Assembly (NCBI RefSeq): GCF_009801115.1
Contig: NZ_VTOL01000001.1
Span: 434,001-498,000 of the forward strand
DNA: 64,000 nt
Direction of reading: 5' to 3'
From: Dyadobacter sp. 3J3
GTDB taxonomy: Bacteria; Bacteroidota; Bacteroidia; Cytophagales; Spirosomataceae
Below are positions 17,858 through 27,098 of this stretch, one piece after another. Numbering within the stretch: position 1 is the first letter of the stretch; every line of letters starts with the position of its first letter. The notes beneath the pieces were generated by a model. The model was given only the letters and a program-made list of their open reading frames with translations. It searched no databases and had not been told where the DNA came from. The translations under genes were made by a program, and so were the position numbers.

Positions 17858-19576
17858 ATGAATTTAAACCTGAAAGGTCAAAAGGAAGTAACGTACGATG
17901 CAATCGTCGTTGGTTCTGGTATAAGCGGAGGATGGGCTGCTAAAGAGTTAACTGAAAAAGGATTGAAAGTGGTTATGCTCGAACGCGGGCGTGATATCAA
18001 ACATATTACCGATTACAAAACTGCTACGCTTGCTCCCTGGGAACTTGAACACCGCGGACGTGTAACAACGGTTGCCAAAGAAGAATACTGGGCTGGTATG
18101 CGTACAGGATATACGGCGAACGAAGAGCACAGATATCTTTTCGAAAACGATAAAGAAAATCCGTACAAAGAAACAAGAGGATTTGACTGGATCCGTGCCT
18201 ACCACGTAGGAGGTCGCTCACTTTTGTGGGGCCGTCAGAGCTACCGTTTAAATCCGGCTGATTTTGAAGCGAATGCAAAAGATGGTATTGCAATCGACTG
18301 GCCGGTTCGTTATAACGAAATCGCTCCGTGGTATGATTACGTAGAAAAATTCGCTGGTATTAGTGGTGCAAAAGATGGTTTGGATGTATTGCCAGACGGC
18401 AATTATCTTCCTCCGATGCAAATGAACTGTGTTGAAAAAACAGTAAAAGGAGAAATTGAAAAGAAATTTGCAGGCCGTCACGTGATCATGGGACGTGCTG
18501 CACATTTAACTCAGCCGCAAGCAATTCACACAGAACTGGGCCGTGCTGCGTGTCAGTTCCGTAATATGTGTATGCGTGGCTGTCCATATGGTGCCTATTT
18601 CAGTACACAGGCTGCAACACTTCCTGCTGCTACAAAAACTGGAAATCTTACTTTGATTCCTGATACGATTGTAACAGAGGTGATTTATGACGACAAGCTG
18701 GGCAAAGCAACCGGCGTTCGTACGATCAACCAGAATACAATGGAAACCAAGGAATATTTCGCGAAAATAATTTTCCTTAACGCATCTGCTATTGCCTCCG
18801 CTTCGATTCTTTTGAACTCAAAATCAAAAAGATTCCCGAACGGCTTTGGTAATGAAAGCGATCAGGTTGGCCGTAACATCATGGATCACCACCTTGCTGT
18901 GGGTGCCCGTGGAGATATGGAAGGATATGAAGACAAATATTATTTCGGACGTCGTGCGAATGGTGTTTATGTTCCTCGCTACCGTAACTGGGGTAATGAC
19001 AAACGTGATTATCTGAGAGGATTTGGCTATCAGGGCGGTGCCAGCCGTGACAGCTGGGGACGTGGAGCCGGAATGGATGGTTTCGGTGCGGATTTCAAAA
19101 AAGAAATGTCGCAACCTGGCGGATGGAGCATGAACCTTGGTGGATTTGGCGAAATGCTTGCTGACGAGAAAAACCGTTTCACGCTTTCAACAACAGAAAA
19201 AGATAAATGGGGACTTCCAGTTGTCATTTTCGATGCAGCTTACGGCGACAATGAAAAGAAAATGCGTGTGGATATGATGAACGATGCTGCCGAAATGTTG
19301 GAAGCAGCTGGTTTGAAAAACGTATCAAAATATAATGACGAATCAAAACATCCGGGAATTGGTATCCACGAAATGGGTACTGCACGTATGGGAAATGATC
19401 CTAAAACTTCTGTTTTGAACAAAAACAATCAGGTTTGGGGTGCAGAAAACGTATACATGACCGATGGAGCGTTTATGACTTCTTCATCTTGCGTTAACCC
19501 GTCACTTACGTACATGGCCATGACAGCACGTGCTGCCGACCATGCAGTGAAGGAGCTTAAAAAGATGAATCTGTAA
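17858..19576 (+). CDS. GMC family FAD-dependent oxidoreductase
   Basis: 572 residues. The FAD Rossmann motif VVGSGISGGWAAKEL lies near residue 17, and DWIRAYHVGGRSLLWGRQ is the FAD-anchoring region. The catalytic His lies in GIHEMGTARMG and the Asn in SCVNPSLTY near the C-terminus. These define a glucose-methanol-choline sugar/alcohol dehydrogenase, here of the gluconate-2-dehydrogenase alpha type. Cys232, Cys238 and Cys242 (AACQFRNMCMRGCPYG) resemble the Fe-S cluster segment of the FAD-glucose dehydrogenase alpha subunit, which hints at electron transfer beyond FAD. Export probably depends on the Tat signal of the upstream small subunit, because no signal peptide is seen here. The substrate is unknown. 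Confidence 0.9.
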   Translation: MNLNLKGQKEVTYDAIVVGSGISGGWAAKELTEKGLKVVMLERGRDIKHITDYKTATLAPWELEHRGRVTTVAKEEYWAGMRTGYTANEEHRYLFENDKENPYKETRGFDWIRAYHVGGRSLLWGRQSYRLNPADFEANAKDGIAIDWPVRYNEIAPWYDYVEKFAGISGAKDGLDVLPDGNYLPPMQMNCVEKTVKGEIEKKFAGRHVIMGRAAHLTQPQAIHTELGRAACQFRNMCMRGCPYGAYFSTQAATLPAATKTGNLTLIPDTIVTEVIYDDKLGKATGVRTINQNTMETKEYFAKIIFLNASAIASASILLNSKSKRFPNGFGNESDQVGRNIMDHHLAVGARGDMEGYEDKYYFGRRANGVYVPRYRNWGNDKRDYLRGFGYQGGASRDSWGRGAGMDGFGADFKKEMSQPGGWSMNLGGFGEMLADEKNRFTLSTTEKDKWGLPVVIFDAAYGDNEKKMRVDMMNDAAEMLEAAGLKNVSKYNDESKHPGIGIHEMGTARMGNDPKTSVLNKNNQVWGAENVYMTDGAFMTSSSCVNPSLTYMAMTARAADHAVKELKKMNL

Positions 19577-19610
19577 ACAATATCATTGTTTTTAGTATTG
19601 AACTGATTGC

Positions 19611-19652
19611 AAAACCCCTGCCGGGTAAATCCGGCAGGGGTTTTGCTTTTGT
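19611..19652 (+). terminator. Terminator of the GMC operon
   Basis: A 14-bp perfect stem AAAACCCCTGCCGG (19611-19624) with CCGGCAGGGGTTTT (19631-19644) and a GTAAAT loop, then GCTTTTG. It is 34 bp past the stop. Confidence 0.9.
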
Positions 19653-19747
19653 AACCAATAGCCTTTTTTTTCCAAAAACTTGTAGTACAATAGTAAGATC
19701 ATCCCAAAAGGTGAAAACATGTACTGTAAATCCTAACCCACTTTACA

Positions 19748-20941
19748 TTGAAAGATTTTTCCTTACCAGCCATTCCTCAGCGCGTTTCGTCCGTTGATGC
19801 GTATCGCGGCTTTGTTATGCTGCTCATGATGGGCGAAGTTTTAAGTTTCAACAAAGTTTCGGAGGCCTTACCCGGCAGCGCTTTCTGGGCATTTCTCCAT
19901 TATCAGCAAAGTCACGTTTCCTGGGTAGGATGTTCATTACATGATTTAATTCAACCATCGTTTTCCTTTTTGGTAGGCGTAGCACTTCCCTATTCCATGG
20001 CCAGCAGAGCCAGCAAACAGCAATCCACTGGTATGATGTGGTTTCACACATTCAGACGATCACTGATATTGATTTTGCTCGGGATTTTTCTACGTTCCAT
20101 GCACCGGGAACAAACTAATTTTACTTTTGAAGATACGTTGACACAAATCGGACTGGGCTATCCCATTCTCTTTGCTTTGGGCTTTCGATCAGAGCGTGTG
20201 CAATGGGCAGCTCTGGCATTTATACTTTTGGGTTACGGAATATTTTTCGCGGTTTATCCATTACCAGGCCCATATTTCGACTGGGCTGAAACTGGTAATA
20301 CCGCAGACTGGGAACATAATTTAACTGGTTTTGCTGCACACTGGAATAAAAACACAAATGCAGCCTGGGCATTCGACCGGTGGTTTATGAATATTTTCCC
20401 GAGAGAAAGTCCATTCCATTTTAACGGAGGCGGATATAGTACGCTTAGTTTTATTCCTACACTGGGAACGATGACGCTCGGATTAATAGCAGGAAAATGG
20501 CTTAAAAATACTGAATCATCATCCTGGCTTGTTAAACGTTTTGTGATCACAGCCGCTATACTTTTTGTGATTGGTATTACTTTAAATCTTACCGGAATTA
20601 ATCCGATTGTAAAACGCATCTGGACACCGGCATGGACATTATTCAGCGGTGGCTGGTGTTTTCTTCTCTTAGCCGGGTTTTATTTTATTGTTGATATCAA
20701 AGAGAATAAATCGTGGTTTTTGCCCCTGATCGTTATCGGGACCAATTCCATTGCCGCATACATTTTTGCTCATACACTCAACGATTTTATCGACCAGTCA
20801 TTCCGTATCAATATCAGCCCTAATTACGATCTGATATTTGGGTTACCTTATCGTTCGCTGGTAAGTGGTGCAATTATTCTATTGGTTGAATTCTGGATTT
20901 TATACTGGATGTACAAGAAGAAATTATTTATTAAGATTTAA
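19748..20941 (+). CDS. DUF5009 / heparan-alpha-glucosaminide acetyltransferase-like membrane protein
   Basis: 397 residues with a TTG start at 19748; the first in-frame ATGs lie inside the first membrane helix and would cut it. About ten transmembrane helices are visible. The opening RVSSVDAYRGFVMLLMMGEV is the hallmark of the family that includes HGSNAT and bacterial NagX-like proteins, which acetylate sugar residues across a membrane. The family's catalytic His near the first loops may be in SHVSWVGCSLHDLIQPSFSF. Substrate unproven. Transcribed alone between two strong terminators. Confidence 0.82.
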   Translation: MKDFSLPAIPQRVSSVDAYRGFVMLLMMGEVLSFNKVSEALPGSAFWAFLHYQQSHVSWVGCSLHDLIQPSFSFLVGVALPYSMASRASKQQSTGMMWFHTFRRSLILILLGIFLRSMHREQTNFTFEDTLTQIGLGYPILFALGFRSERVQWAALAFILLGYGIFFAVYPLPGPYFDWAETGNTADWEHNLTGFAAHWNKNTNAAWAFDRWFMNIFPRESPFHFNGGGYSTLSFIPTLGTMTLGLIAGKWLKNTESSSWLVKRFVITAAILFVIGITLNLTGINPIVKRIWTPAWTLFSGGWCFLLLAGFYFIVDIKENKSWFLPLIVIGTNSIAAYIFAHTLNDFIDQSFRINISPNYDLIFGLPYRSLVSGAIILLVEFWILYWMYKKKLFIKI

Positions 20942-20964
20942 CTTTACTCAACACAGTGTTTTGC

Positions 20965-21008
20965 AATCCGCCGGCCGAATAAAATCGGACCGGCGGATTT
21001 TATATTTT
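20965..21008 (+). terminator. Terminator after the DUF5009 gene
   Basis: Stem AATCCGCCGG with CCGGCGGATT (outer 10 bp), extended by a CGA/TCG inner pair around AATAAAA, then TTTATATTTTG. Confidence 0.85.
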
Positions 21009-21208
21009 GAAACTAATTGTCGAATAGTTCAAAATAGTAGTCTATCCGAATTTTACCCCGAAGAATGTATGCTATGATGATAGTGCCAAAATCAGGATGG
21101 ATGTATCTTTCTTTACCGAGCATATTAGGCCATTAATTATGATTATTGATATGATATATATAAAAAATGAACATTGTTACCTTTGATCTAAATCATAATA
21201 CTTATCAA

Positions 21209-21598
21209 ATGCTGCAACTGAAAGGAATACATCATATTGCAATTATCGCTTCCGACTACGAAAAGTCGAAAAGCTTTTATACTGATGTTTTGGGTTTTAA
21301 GATTGACCGGGAAGTCAACCGCGTTGAAAGACAATCTTTCAAACTTGATTTGTCTTTAAATGGTCAATACTGTATCGAATTATTTTCGTTTCCGGAACCT
21401 CCAAAACGACCTTCGCGACCAGAAGCCACTGGTCTGCGCCATCTCGCTTTTCAGGTTGAAAACATTGAAGAAGCGATTGAAGAACTTGTAAAAAAAGATG
21501 TGCATCCTGAGCCAATGCGGATTGATGAATTCACGGGCAAAAAATTTACTTTTTTCGCTGATCCAGACGATCTGCCGATAGAACTCTACGAAGTATAG
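21209..21598 (+). CDS. gloA2: VOC-family (glyoxalase-like) protein, YaeR type
   Basis: A 129-residue vicinal-oxygen-chelate protein, very similar in motif order to E. coli YaeR: GIHHIAIIASDYEKSKSFY, FSFPEPPKRPSRPEATGLRH, DEFTGKKFTFF and LPIELYE. Metal ligands His and Glu are present (HHIAI, RHLAF, IELY), but E. coli YaeR has no proven substrate, so the gene symbol is by similarity only. The start MLQLKGIHH at 21209 is chosen over the upstream ATG at 21167. The family begins there, and a TACCTTTG -7-like box at 21178-21185 places transcription start after the upstream codon. Confidence 0.88.
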   Translation: MLQLKGIHHIAIIASDYEKSKSFYTDVLGFKIDREVNRVERQSFKLDLSLNGQYCIELFSFPEPPKRPSRPEATGLRHLAFQVENIEEAIEELVKKDVHPEPMRIDEFTGKKFTFFADPDDLPIELYEV

Positions 21599-21618
21599 TA
21601 TTCCGGTTTTTTCGCAGG

Positions 21619-21668
21619 AAAAGCCCTGAAATGTAAACTCGATTTACATTTCAGGGCTTTTTGCTTTT
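21619..21668 (+). terminator. Terminator after the VOC gene
   Basis: A 19-bp perfect stem (21619-21637 with 21643-21661), CTCGA loop, GC-rich AAAAGCCCTG base, T tail. Confidence 0.92.
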
Positions 21669-21750
21669 CAGTAACTGTGACCTGAAAAGCCTAATTGCGT
21701 CTATTGTTCAGAAAACAATAATCACACTTTTAAAATAACATTATACACAC

Positions 21751-22431
21751 ATGAAAAAGTACGCAGCAGAATTCATCGGGACATTTTGGTTGGTTTTAGG
21801 CGGTTGCGGAAGTGCGGCCCTGGCAGCAGCGTTTCCACACGTCGGCATTGGTTTACTTGGCGTTTCCTTTGCTTTTGGATTGACGGTACTGACCATTGCT
21901 TATTCACTTGGACACATTTCAGGAGCGCATCTTAATCCGGCCGTTTCTGTTGGCCTCTGGATTGGAGGCAGATTTTCCGGTAAAGATTTATTGCCTTACA
22001 TCGCAGCACAAATTCTTGGAGGACTGGTAGCCGCAGCCGTTTTGTCATTCATCATAACAGGTAACGGAAGTACCATCGGAGATTTTGCAGCCAATGGCTA
22101 CGGCGAACATTCTCCCGGCAAATACAGCATGGAGGCAGCGCTTGTAACCGAAATCGTTATGACTTTTATGTTCCTTATTATTATCCTTGGAGCAACCGAT
22201 AAAAAAGCATCGGGTGGATTTGCAGGTCTTGCAATTGGTTTGGCGTTAACATTGATTCACCTGATCAGTATTCCGGTTACCAACACTTCGGTCAATCCGG
22301 CAAGAAGTATCAGTCAGGCACTATTTGTGGGCGGATGGGCAACAGAACAACTTTGGTTATTTATAGTAGCACCGGTGGTTGGCGCAGCATTGGCAGGAAT
22401 TGTTTATAAATTCCTTTCGAGCGAAAATTGA
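21751..22431 (+). CDS. aqpZ: Aquaporin Z
   Basis: 226-residue inner-membrane water channel of six helices with both NPA boxes: HLNPAVSVG (NPA at 62-64) and SVNPARSIS near 180. The VNPARS form after the second box, together with a Cys, fits AqpZ rather than the glycerol facilitators. The length matches the family. Its stop abuts the convergent gene at 22432 with no spacer, the two stops sharing TGATCA. Transcribed alone. Confidence 0.93.
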   Translation: MKKYAAEFIGTFWLVLGGCGSAALAAAFPHVGIGLLGVSFAFGLTVLTIAYSLGHISGAHLNPAVSVGLWIGGRFSGKDLLPYIAAQILGGLVAAAVLSFIITGNGSTIGDFAANGYGEHSPGKYSMEAALVTEIVMTFMFLIIILGATDKKASGGFAGLAIGLALTLIHLISIPVTNTSVNPARSISQALFVGGWATEQLWLFIVAPVVGAALAGIVYKFLSSEN

Positions 22432-22923
22432 TCAGGCTACAATTGGGCGTTTTAAGTCTTTAATTATAATAATTTCCTGCTTGGACAGGATTTCATAAAA
22501 TTCAGAAATCCTGTCCAGGTGCTCATCGACGACCCTTCTGGTTTCCAAATCTCTATCCAGATATTTATAAAGGGATCTGTAAGACTGCAAAATTTTGCCT
22601 TCCGTTTTTTTTAAATACCCCGCAACTTCTTCCTTTTCTTCAAGATTGTGCAACACCGAAATGGTATCAAAGTTAACCTCTGCACTATTTATCAAATCTT
22701 TGTCCGTAAGAAAACACTTGAAATAGTCATAAATCCAGTGAATTTCCTTTTGAAACAGTAAGGCGCTAAAATGTCCTTGCGTAAGCATTTTCCGCATTGG
22801 CCCCATACTATCTTTCTTCAAGGCTTCAAGATACAGGACTTCCCTGATCTTTTGTTCGTTCCATAAAGAGCTTATTTTCAGAACGAATTCTTGTAATTTG
22901 GAATCTTCCATAGCAGTTGCCAA
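22432..22923 (-). CDS. Hypothetical all-helical protein
   Basis: 163 residues, no signal peptide or membrane segment, predicted almost wholly helical, rich in Lys/Glu. It could be a four-helix bundle. KEIHWIYDYFKCFL and LEEKEEVAGYLKKTEGK are the most regular stretches. I do not recognise the family. The start could also be MEDSKLQEF, four codons downstream. It converges exactly with aqpZ, which says little about function. It has no partner gene on its own strand. Confidence 0.65.
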   Translation of the reverse strand: MATAMEDSKLQEFVLKISSLWNEQKIREVLYLEALKKDSMGPMRKMLTQGHFSALLFQKEIHWIYDYFKCFLTDKDLINSAEVNFDTISVLHNLEEKEEVAGYLKKTEGKILQSYRSLYKYLDRDLETRRVVDEHLDRISEFYEILSKQEIIIIKDLKRPIVA

Positions 22924-23277
22924 AACTTGTGAAGGTATTGTTTCACATGTACAAATTCTATGCCCAACGGTGACAAAATGATTATAAAAATCGATATTAT
23001 CCTTTAAACCATATAGATTAGATTAATTTTCATAAAAGATAAAAAATACACGTAATTTCATACTTTCCCGAACTTATAAGTTGTAGCAGATTTACACTCT
23101 CTTTTGATGTGGGACCAGATAAATTCCACACCTCAAATGCATGTTAGAGGGCCTAATATTTTTATACTCGTGTGAAAGAACATAACTTTGGGAAAATACA
23201 ATAATTAGACCGTATAAAAGTTAGATTAAAATTTATGTGGAGATGAATAGTCTCTGATTTACGAATTGTGTACATGT
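22924..23277. promoter_or_regulatory. AT-rich promoter region for the isomerase genes
   Basis: A 354-bp gap with no gene. It has a Bacteroidota -7-like box TAACTTTG at 23183-23190, though without a good -33 TTG at the usual distance. An imperfect GTGGGACC...CCACAC hairpin sits near 23110-23135. It probably holds divergent promoters for the flanking genes. Confidence 0.4.
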
Positions 23278-25569
23278 ATGTTTAAATACCCAATATTAAT
23301 TTCTCTGCTAACAGCAGTTATATGTAGTTCCTGTAAAACCTCAGCTCCTAAAACCCAAGTAGTTTCTGAAACCCCTGCGCTCATACAAATTGGAAATGAA
23401 AAGTTTACTGCAACTGATTTCTTAGACTCATATACTAAAAATAAATTCGCTTCCGATTCCGTAAAAGAATTAACACCAGAGGAATATTTGCCGGTTTACA
23501 GAGATCAGAAAATTAAAATGCTCGCGGCACAGAACGAAGGACTGGATACCACGAGTGATTATAAGGAAGAAATAAACTCATATTATGATCAGTTGGCCAA
23601 AAACTTTTTAGTTGATAAAGCCCTTGTCGAAAAACTTTCTACCGAGGCTTATGCGCGAATGAAGCAGGAAGTGAAAGCTTCTCATATTTTGATCGCAGTT
23701 GCGGAAGATGCATCACCGAAAGATACATTGGATGCTTATAATGCGGCAGTTGCTTTACGCGGAAGACTTGAAGAAGGGTCTGATTTTGGAGATATGGCAG
23801 TAAAATTTTCCAAGGATCCATCGGCTGTTCATAACAAGGGTGATCTTGGCTATTTTACAGTTTTCCAAACCGTTTATCCTTTTGAAACATCGGCTTATAC
23901 TTTGCCTGTTGGAAAAATATCACAGCCGGTAAGAAGTAAAACGGGTTATCACGTCATCAAAGTGAATGATCGCAGGGCCAGTCGTGGAACTGTGAGAATT
24001 GCTCACATTATGATAAAAGTGGATAAAAAAGCCACTGAGGTCCAAAAATCAGCAGCCAAAAACAAGATTGACGAAGCTTATAAAAACTTGCAGGCTGGCC
24101 AGGAATGGGATGCGGTTGCAGAAGCTTATTCTGACGATAAACAATCCAGCAAAAACCATGGGTTACTGCCGCCTTTTGGTATAGGCCAAATGGTACCAGA
24201 GGTGGAGCAAACTTCATTCGCACTAACAAAACCGAATTCCTATGCCGCTCCTGTTTTATCCTCATATGGCTGGCATATCATCAAGCTCATCGAAAAGAGA
24301 AATCTGGAACCGTATAGCGTTTTGGCACCAAATTTAAGACAAAAAGTAGTAACCGATTCAAGAGGGAAAATATTGGATCAGGCTACGGCACAACGGCTTC
24401 GCTCAAAATATGCCATTCAAGAATTTACTGATAAATATGCTCTGTTTAATACACTCATTGATAGTACACTGATTTCAGGTACATGGGATTACATGAAAGC
24501 TGTGTCAACAGACTGGGTTTCCAATACCTTATTCACGATTGAAAAAAGACCCTACGAAGCGCTTTCTTTTTTGAATTATATCAAAACACAGCAGAAACCG
24601 CGACCAAAAGGCTCATCTCCCGAAGTTATTTTCAAACATTATTATACTGACTATTTAACAGATCGTCTTTTTGCTTATGAAAAAGAACATCTGGAAGAAA
24701 CGTATCCCGAATTTAAAAGTCAGATCACCGAAATTCGTCAGGGTGTTTTGCTTGATCAGTTAACGGAAGAAAATGTTTTGCAGCGTTCACTCACAGATTC
24801 TGCCGGGCAGCAGGCTTACTATCAAAAAAACACGGATCATTTCCGTTATCCGGAACGTGCTTTTGGAACGATTGTAACCGCTCCTGATACTGCGACACTT
24901 CATGCAGTAAAAAAAGCAATTGCAAAAAGTCCCTATTTACTGGAACGGAAAGCAAATGAATTGATTTTCAAGGAAAGTTCCAGTGATTTAACTCAGGATC
25001 AGATAGATAAACTTTATGATGTGTATATCATACTGCAAAAAAATCCGGATTATGTTGTTGAAATTGCCGGATACCGTTCTTCAACCGAAGCTGAAACAAT
25101 TTCGTCCGATAGAATAAGAAAAGCGGTTCAATATTTAAGCTCAAAAAATATATCCATTGTCAGGATCCTTGAAAAAGATTACGGATCTTTTCGTCAATCT
25201 GCCGAAATTGAGCGTAATAGAAGAATAAGTTTCCAGTTTTATAGTCAGTCCAAAAAAGATGTGGAGAAAGTCTATAATTCTGTGACGCCCGATGCCGTTA
25301 TTATCCAGGAAGGATATTTCCAGAAGAATAATGCTTTACTTAGTCAGGCCAAATGGGAAACGGGCGAACAAACTTTGACTTCCAATGGTTTAACCTATTG
25401 GATTGAAATTCAAAAAATTGAGCCGGCAAGGGTAAAAACTTTCGCGGAAGCACGCGGAAGCGTGATCAACGAATATCAAAAAGTACTGGAAAAACAATGG
25501 CTTGAAAAGCTTCAGCAAAAATTTCCAGTGAAAGTGAATCAACAAGAATTAGAAAAAATTAAGCGTTAA
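23278..25569 (+). CDS. Peptidyl-prolyl isomerase lipoprotein (PpiC type, tandem domains)
   Basis: 763 residues from ATG 23278 (a TTG at 23266 is less likely). The lipoprotein signal MFKYPILISLLTAVICSSC has Cys19 as lipid site. Two consecutive parvulin-like PPIase domains lie at about 135-240 and 245-350 (KASHILIAV, GDLGYF, GYHVIKV; then RIAHIMIKV, GLLPPFGIG, GWHIIKL). Residues about 350-560 are helical and PpiD/SurA-like. Residues about 565-655 look like a degenerate OmpA-type fold (VVEIAGYRSSTEAE, ERNRRISFQF). It is a folding factor for outer membrane proteins in the periplasm, lipid-anchored. It is co-directional with the SurA gene 98 bp downstream. Confidence 0.85.
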   Translation: MFKYPILISLLTAVICSSCKTSAPKTQVVSETPALIQIGNEKFTATDFLDSYTKNKFASDSVKELTPEEYLPVYRDQKIKMLAAQNEGLDTTSDYKEEINSYYDQLAKNFLVDKALVEKLSTEAYARMKQEVKASHILIAVAEDASPKDTLDAYNAAVALRGRLEEGSDFGDMAVKFSKDPSAVHNKGDLGYFTVFQTVYPFETSAYTLPVGKISQPVRSKTGYHVIKVNDRRASRGTVRIAHIMIKVDKKATEVQKSAAKNKIDEAYKNLQAGQEWDAVAEAYSDDKQSSKNHGLLPPFGIGQMVPEVEQTSFALTKPNSYAAPVLSSYGWHIIKLIEKRNLEPYSVLAPNLRQKVVTDSRGKILDQATAQRLRSKYAIQEFTDKYALFNTLIDSTLISGTWDYMKAVSTDWVSNTLFTIEKRPYEALSFLNYIKTQQKPRPKGSSPEVIFKHYYTDYLTDRLFAYEKEHLEETYPEFKSQITEIRQGVLLDQLTEENVLQRSLTDSAGQQAYYQKNTDHFRYPERAFGTIVTAPDTATLHAVKKAIAKSPYLLERKANELIFKESSSDLTQDQIDKLYDVYIILQKNPDYVVEIAGYRSSTEAETISSDRIRKAVQYLSSKNISIVRILEKDYGSFRQSAEIERNRRISFQFYSQSKKDVEKVYNSVTPDAVIIQEGYFQKNNALLSQAKWETGEQTLTSNGLTYWIEIQKIEPARVKTFAEARGSVINEYQKVLEKQWLEKLQQKFPVKVNQQELEKIKR

Positions 25570-25667
25570 ACGTAAATTAGCATTTTAAAAACCGGTTGCC
25601 TGTCATTTTTTCAATAACCGGAATACGATAAGCCCTACTATTTCAACTTAGGAACACTTAAAATTAT

Positions 25668-27038
25668 ATGAAAATAAATAGATTGATAGTAATGCAATGT
25701 TTTGCAATCTGCACATTGTGTTTAAGTCTGGTTGGTTACGGACAAGGACAGCAGGGTGTTATGATTGACAAAATTATTGCCCGTGTGGATAATCATTATA
25801 TCCTCAATTCCGAGCTGGAAGAAATGTTTAACAGCTATGCACAGAATGGTCAGAAAGCTCCGGAAAAATGCCAGATCCTTGAATCTCTGATTATCAACAA
25901 AATGCTTTTGGCAAAAGCCGAAATTGACTCAGTAACGGTTGAGGATAAGGATGTTGACAATGAACTGGACGGAAAAATGAACTACATGATCCAGCGTTTC
26001 GGATCAGAAAAAAATCTGATTGAAGCTTACGGAAAAAGTGTAGAGAACTTAAAAACCGAACTTCGTACGCAGGTAAAGGAGCAAAAAGTTGTTGAGAAAA
26101 TGCAGCGTACCATTTCAGGTAATGTGAAGATCACACCGAGCGATGTTCGTAAATTTTTCAATGCAATTCCAAAAGACAGCTTACCTTACATTCCGTCAGA
26201 AGTTGAAATCGGGCATATTGTCCGCCTGGGAACTGTAACAAGGGAACAAAAAGATAAATTAAAAAACCAGCTTCTTGAACTAAGGGCGCGTGCTGAAAAG
26301 GGTGAAGATTTCGCCATGCTCGCTACCATATACTCCGAAGATGTTGGATCTGCAAAAAATGGTGGAGATTTAGGTTTTGCAAAACGTGGTGCGATGGTTC
26401 CCGAATTTGAAGGAACGGCTCTGGGTTTGAAACCGGGAGAAATGTCAAATATCGTTGAATCTCAATTTGGTTTTCACTTAATCAAACTGGTTGAAACCCG
26501 TGGTGCAGAATATCACGCACGTCACATTCTGTTGAGACCGGATTATAACAAAGGAACGGACATGAGCAGTGCGCTTCGTGTACTTGACAGTTTGCGTATT
26601 CTTATCAAATCGGATACACTGAAATTTGCAAAAGCGGCACTTAACAACTCGGAAGATAAAGAAACCGCAGAAACCGGTGGAATTATCCAGGACAGAAATA
26701 CGCAGCTTGGACGATTGACATTGGATGCTTCGATGGATCCGGCTCTTTATTTCGCTATTGATACGATGAAAGTTGGGGATTTGAGCGTTCCGGTTTCTTA
26801 TCGTACAGAAGACGGAAGAAGCGCGATGCGTATTCTTTGGTACAAAAGCAGATCAGAACCTCATACTGCAAACCTTCGTGATGATTACGAAAAAATTTCC
26901 CAGATCGTATTGAGCAATAAAAGAAATCATGCGTTGGAAGAATGGTTCAAAAAAGCACAGGGTGATGTTTTCATCAGTGTTGAACCGGAATATAAAAATT
27001 GTAAAATACTCGGATTGTCTAACGGCAGCGATACCTGA
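25668..27038 (+). CDS. surA: Periplasmic peptidyl-prolyl isomerase SurA
   Basis: 456 residues, signal peptide ending near YGQG. N-terminal SurA helical chaperone region (about 30-170, IDKIIARVDNHYILNSELEE is the classical opening). Two parvulin domains follow, at about 180-285 (EIGHIVRLG, GGDLGFAKRG, GFHLIKLVET) and about 290-400. It assists outer membrane protein folding. The pair with the preceding lipoprotein isomerase is a common Bacteroidota arrangement. The short tail after the second domain ends in LSNGSDT. Confidence 0.9.
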   Translation: MKINRLIVMQCFAICTLCLSLVGYGQGQQGVMIDKIIARVDNHYILNSELEEMFNSYAQNGQKAPEKCQILESLIINKMLLAKAEIDSVTVEDKDVDNELDGKMNYMIQRFGSEKNLIEAYGKSVENLKTELRTQVKEQKVVEKMQRTISGNVKITPSDVRKFFNAIPKDSLPYIPSEVEIGHIVRLGTVTREQKDKLKNQLLELRARAEKGEDFAMLATIYSEDVGSAKNGGDLGFAKRGAMVPEFEGTALGLKPGEMSNIVESQFGFHLIKLVETRGAEYHARHILLRPDYNKGTDMSSALRVLDSLRILIKSDTLKFAKAALNNSEDKETAETGGIIQDRNTQLGRLTLDASMDPALYFAIDTMKVGDLSVPVSYRTEDGRSAMRILWYKSRSEPHTANLRDDYEKISQIVLSNKRNHALEEWFKKAQGDVFISVEPEYKNCKILGLSNGSDT

Positions 27039-27098
27039 GTTTGAGCGCGTACCGATTGAAGAAATTGAAGATTCCTAAAAATTGAAAATTGACTCACT

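Noticed and set aside
27005-27064. A second frame after the surA stop reading AIPEFERVPIEEIEDS
   Set aside because: Could hint at a frameshifted longer surA tail, but the SurA end in relatives is not known to me, so no frameshift is claimed.
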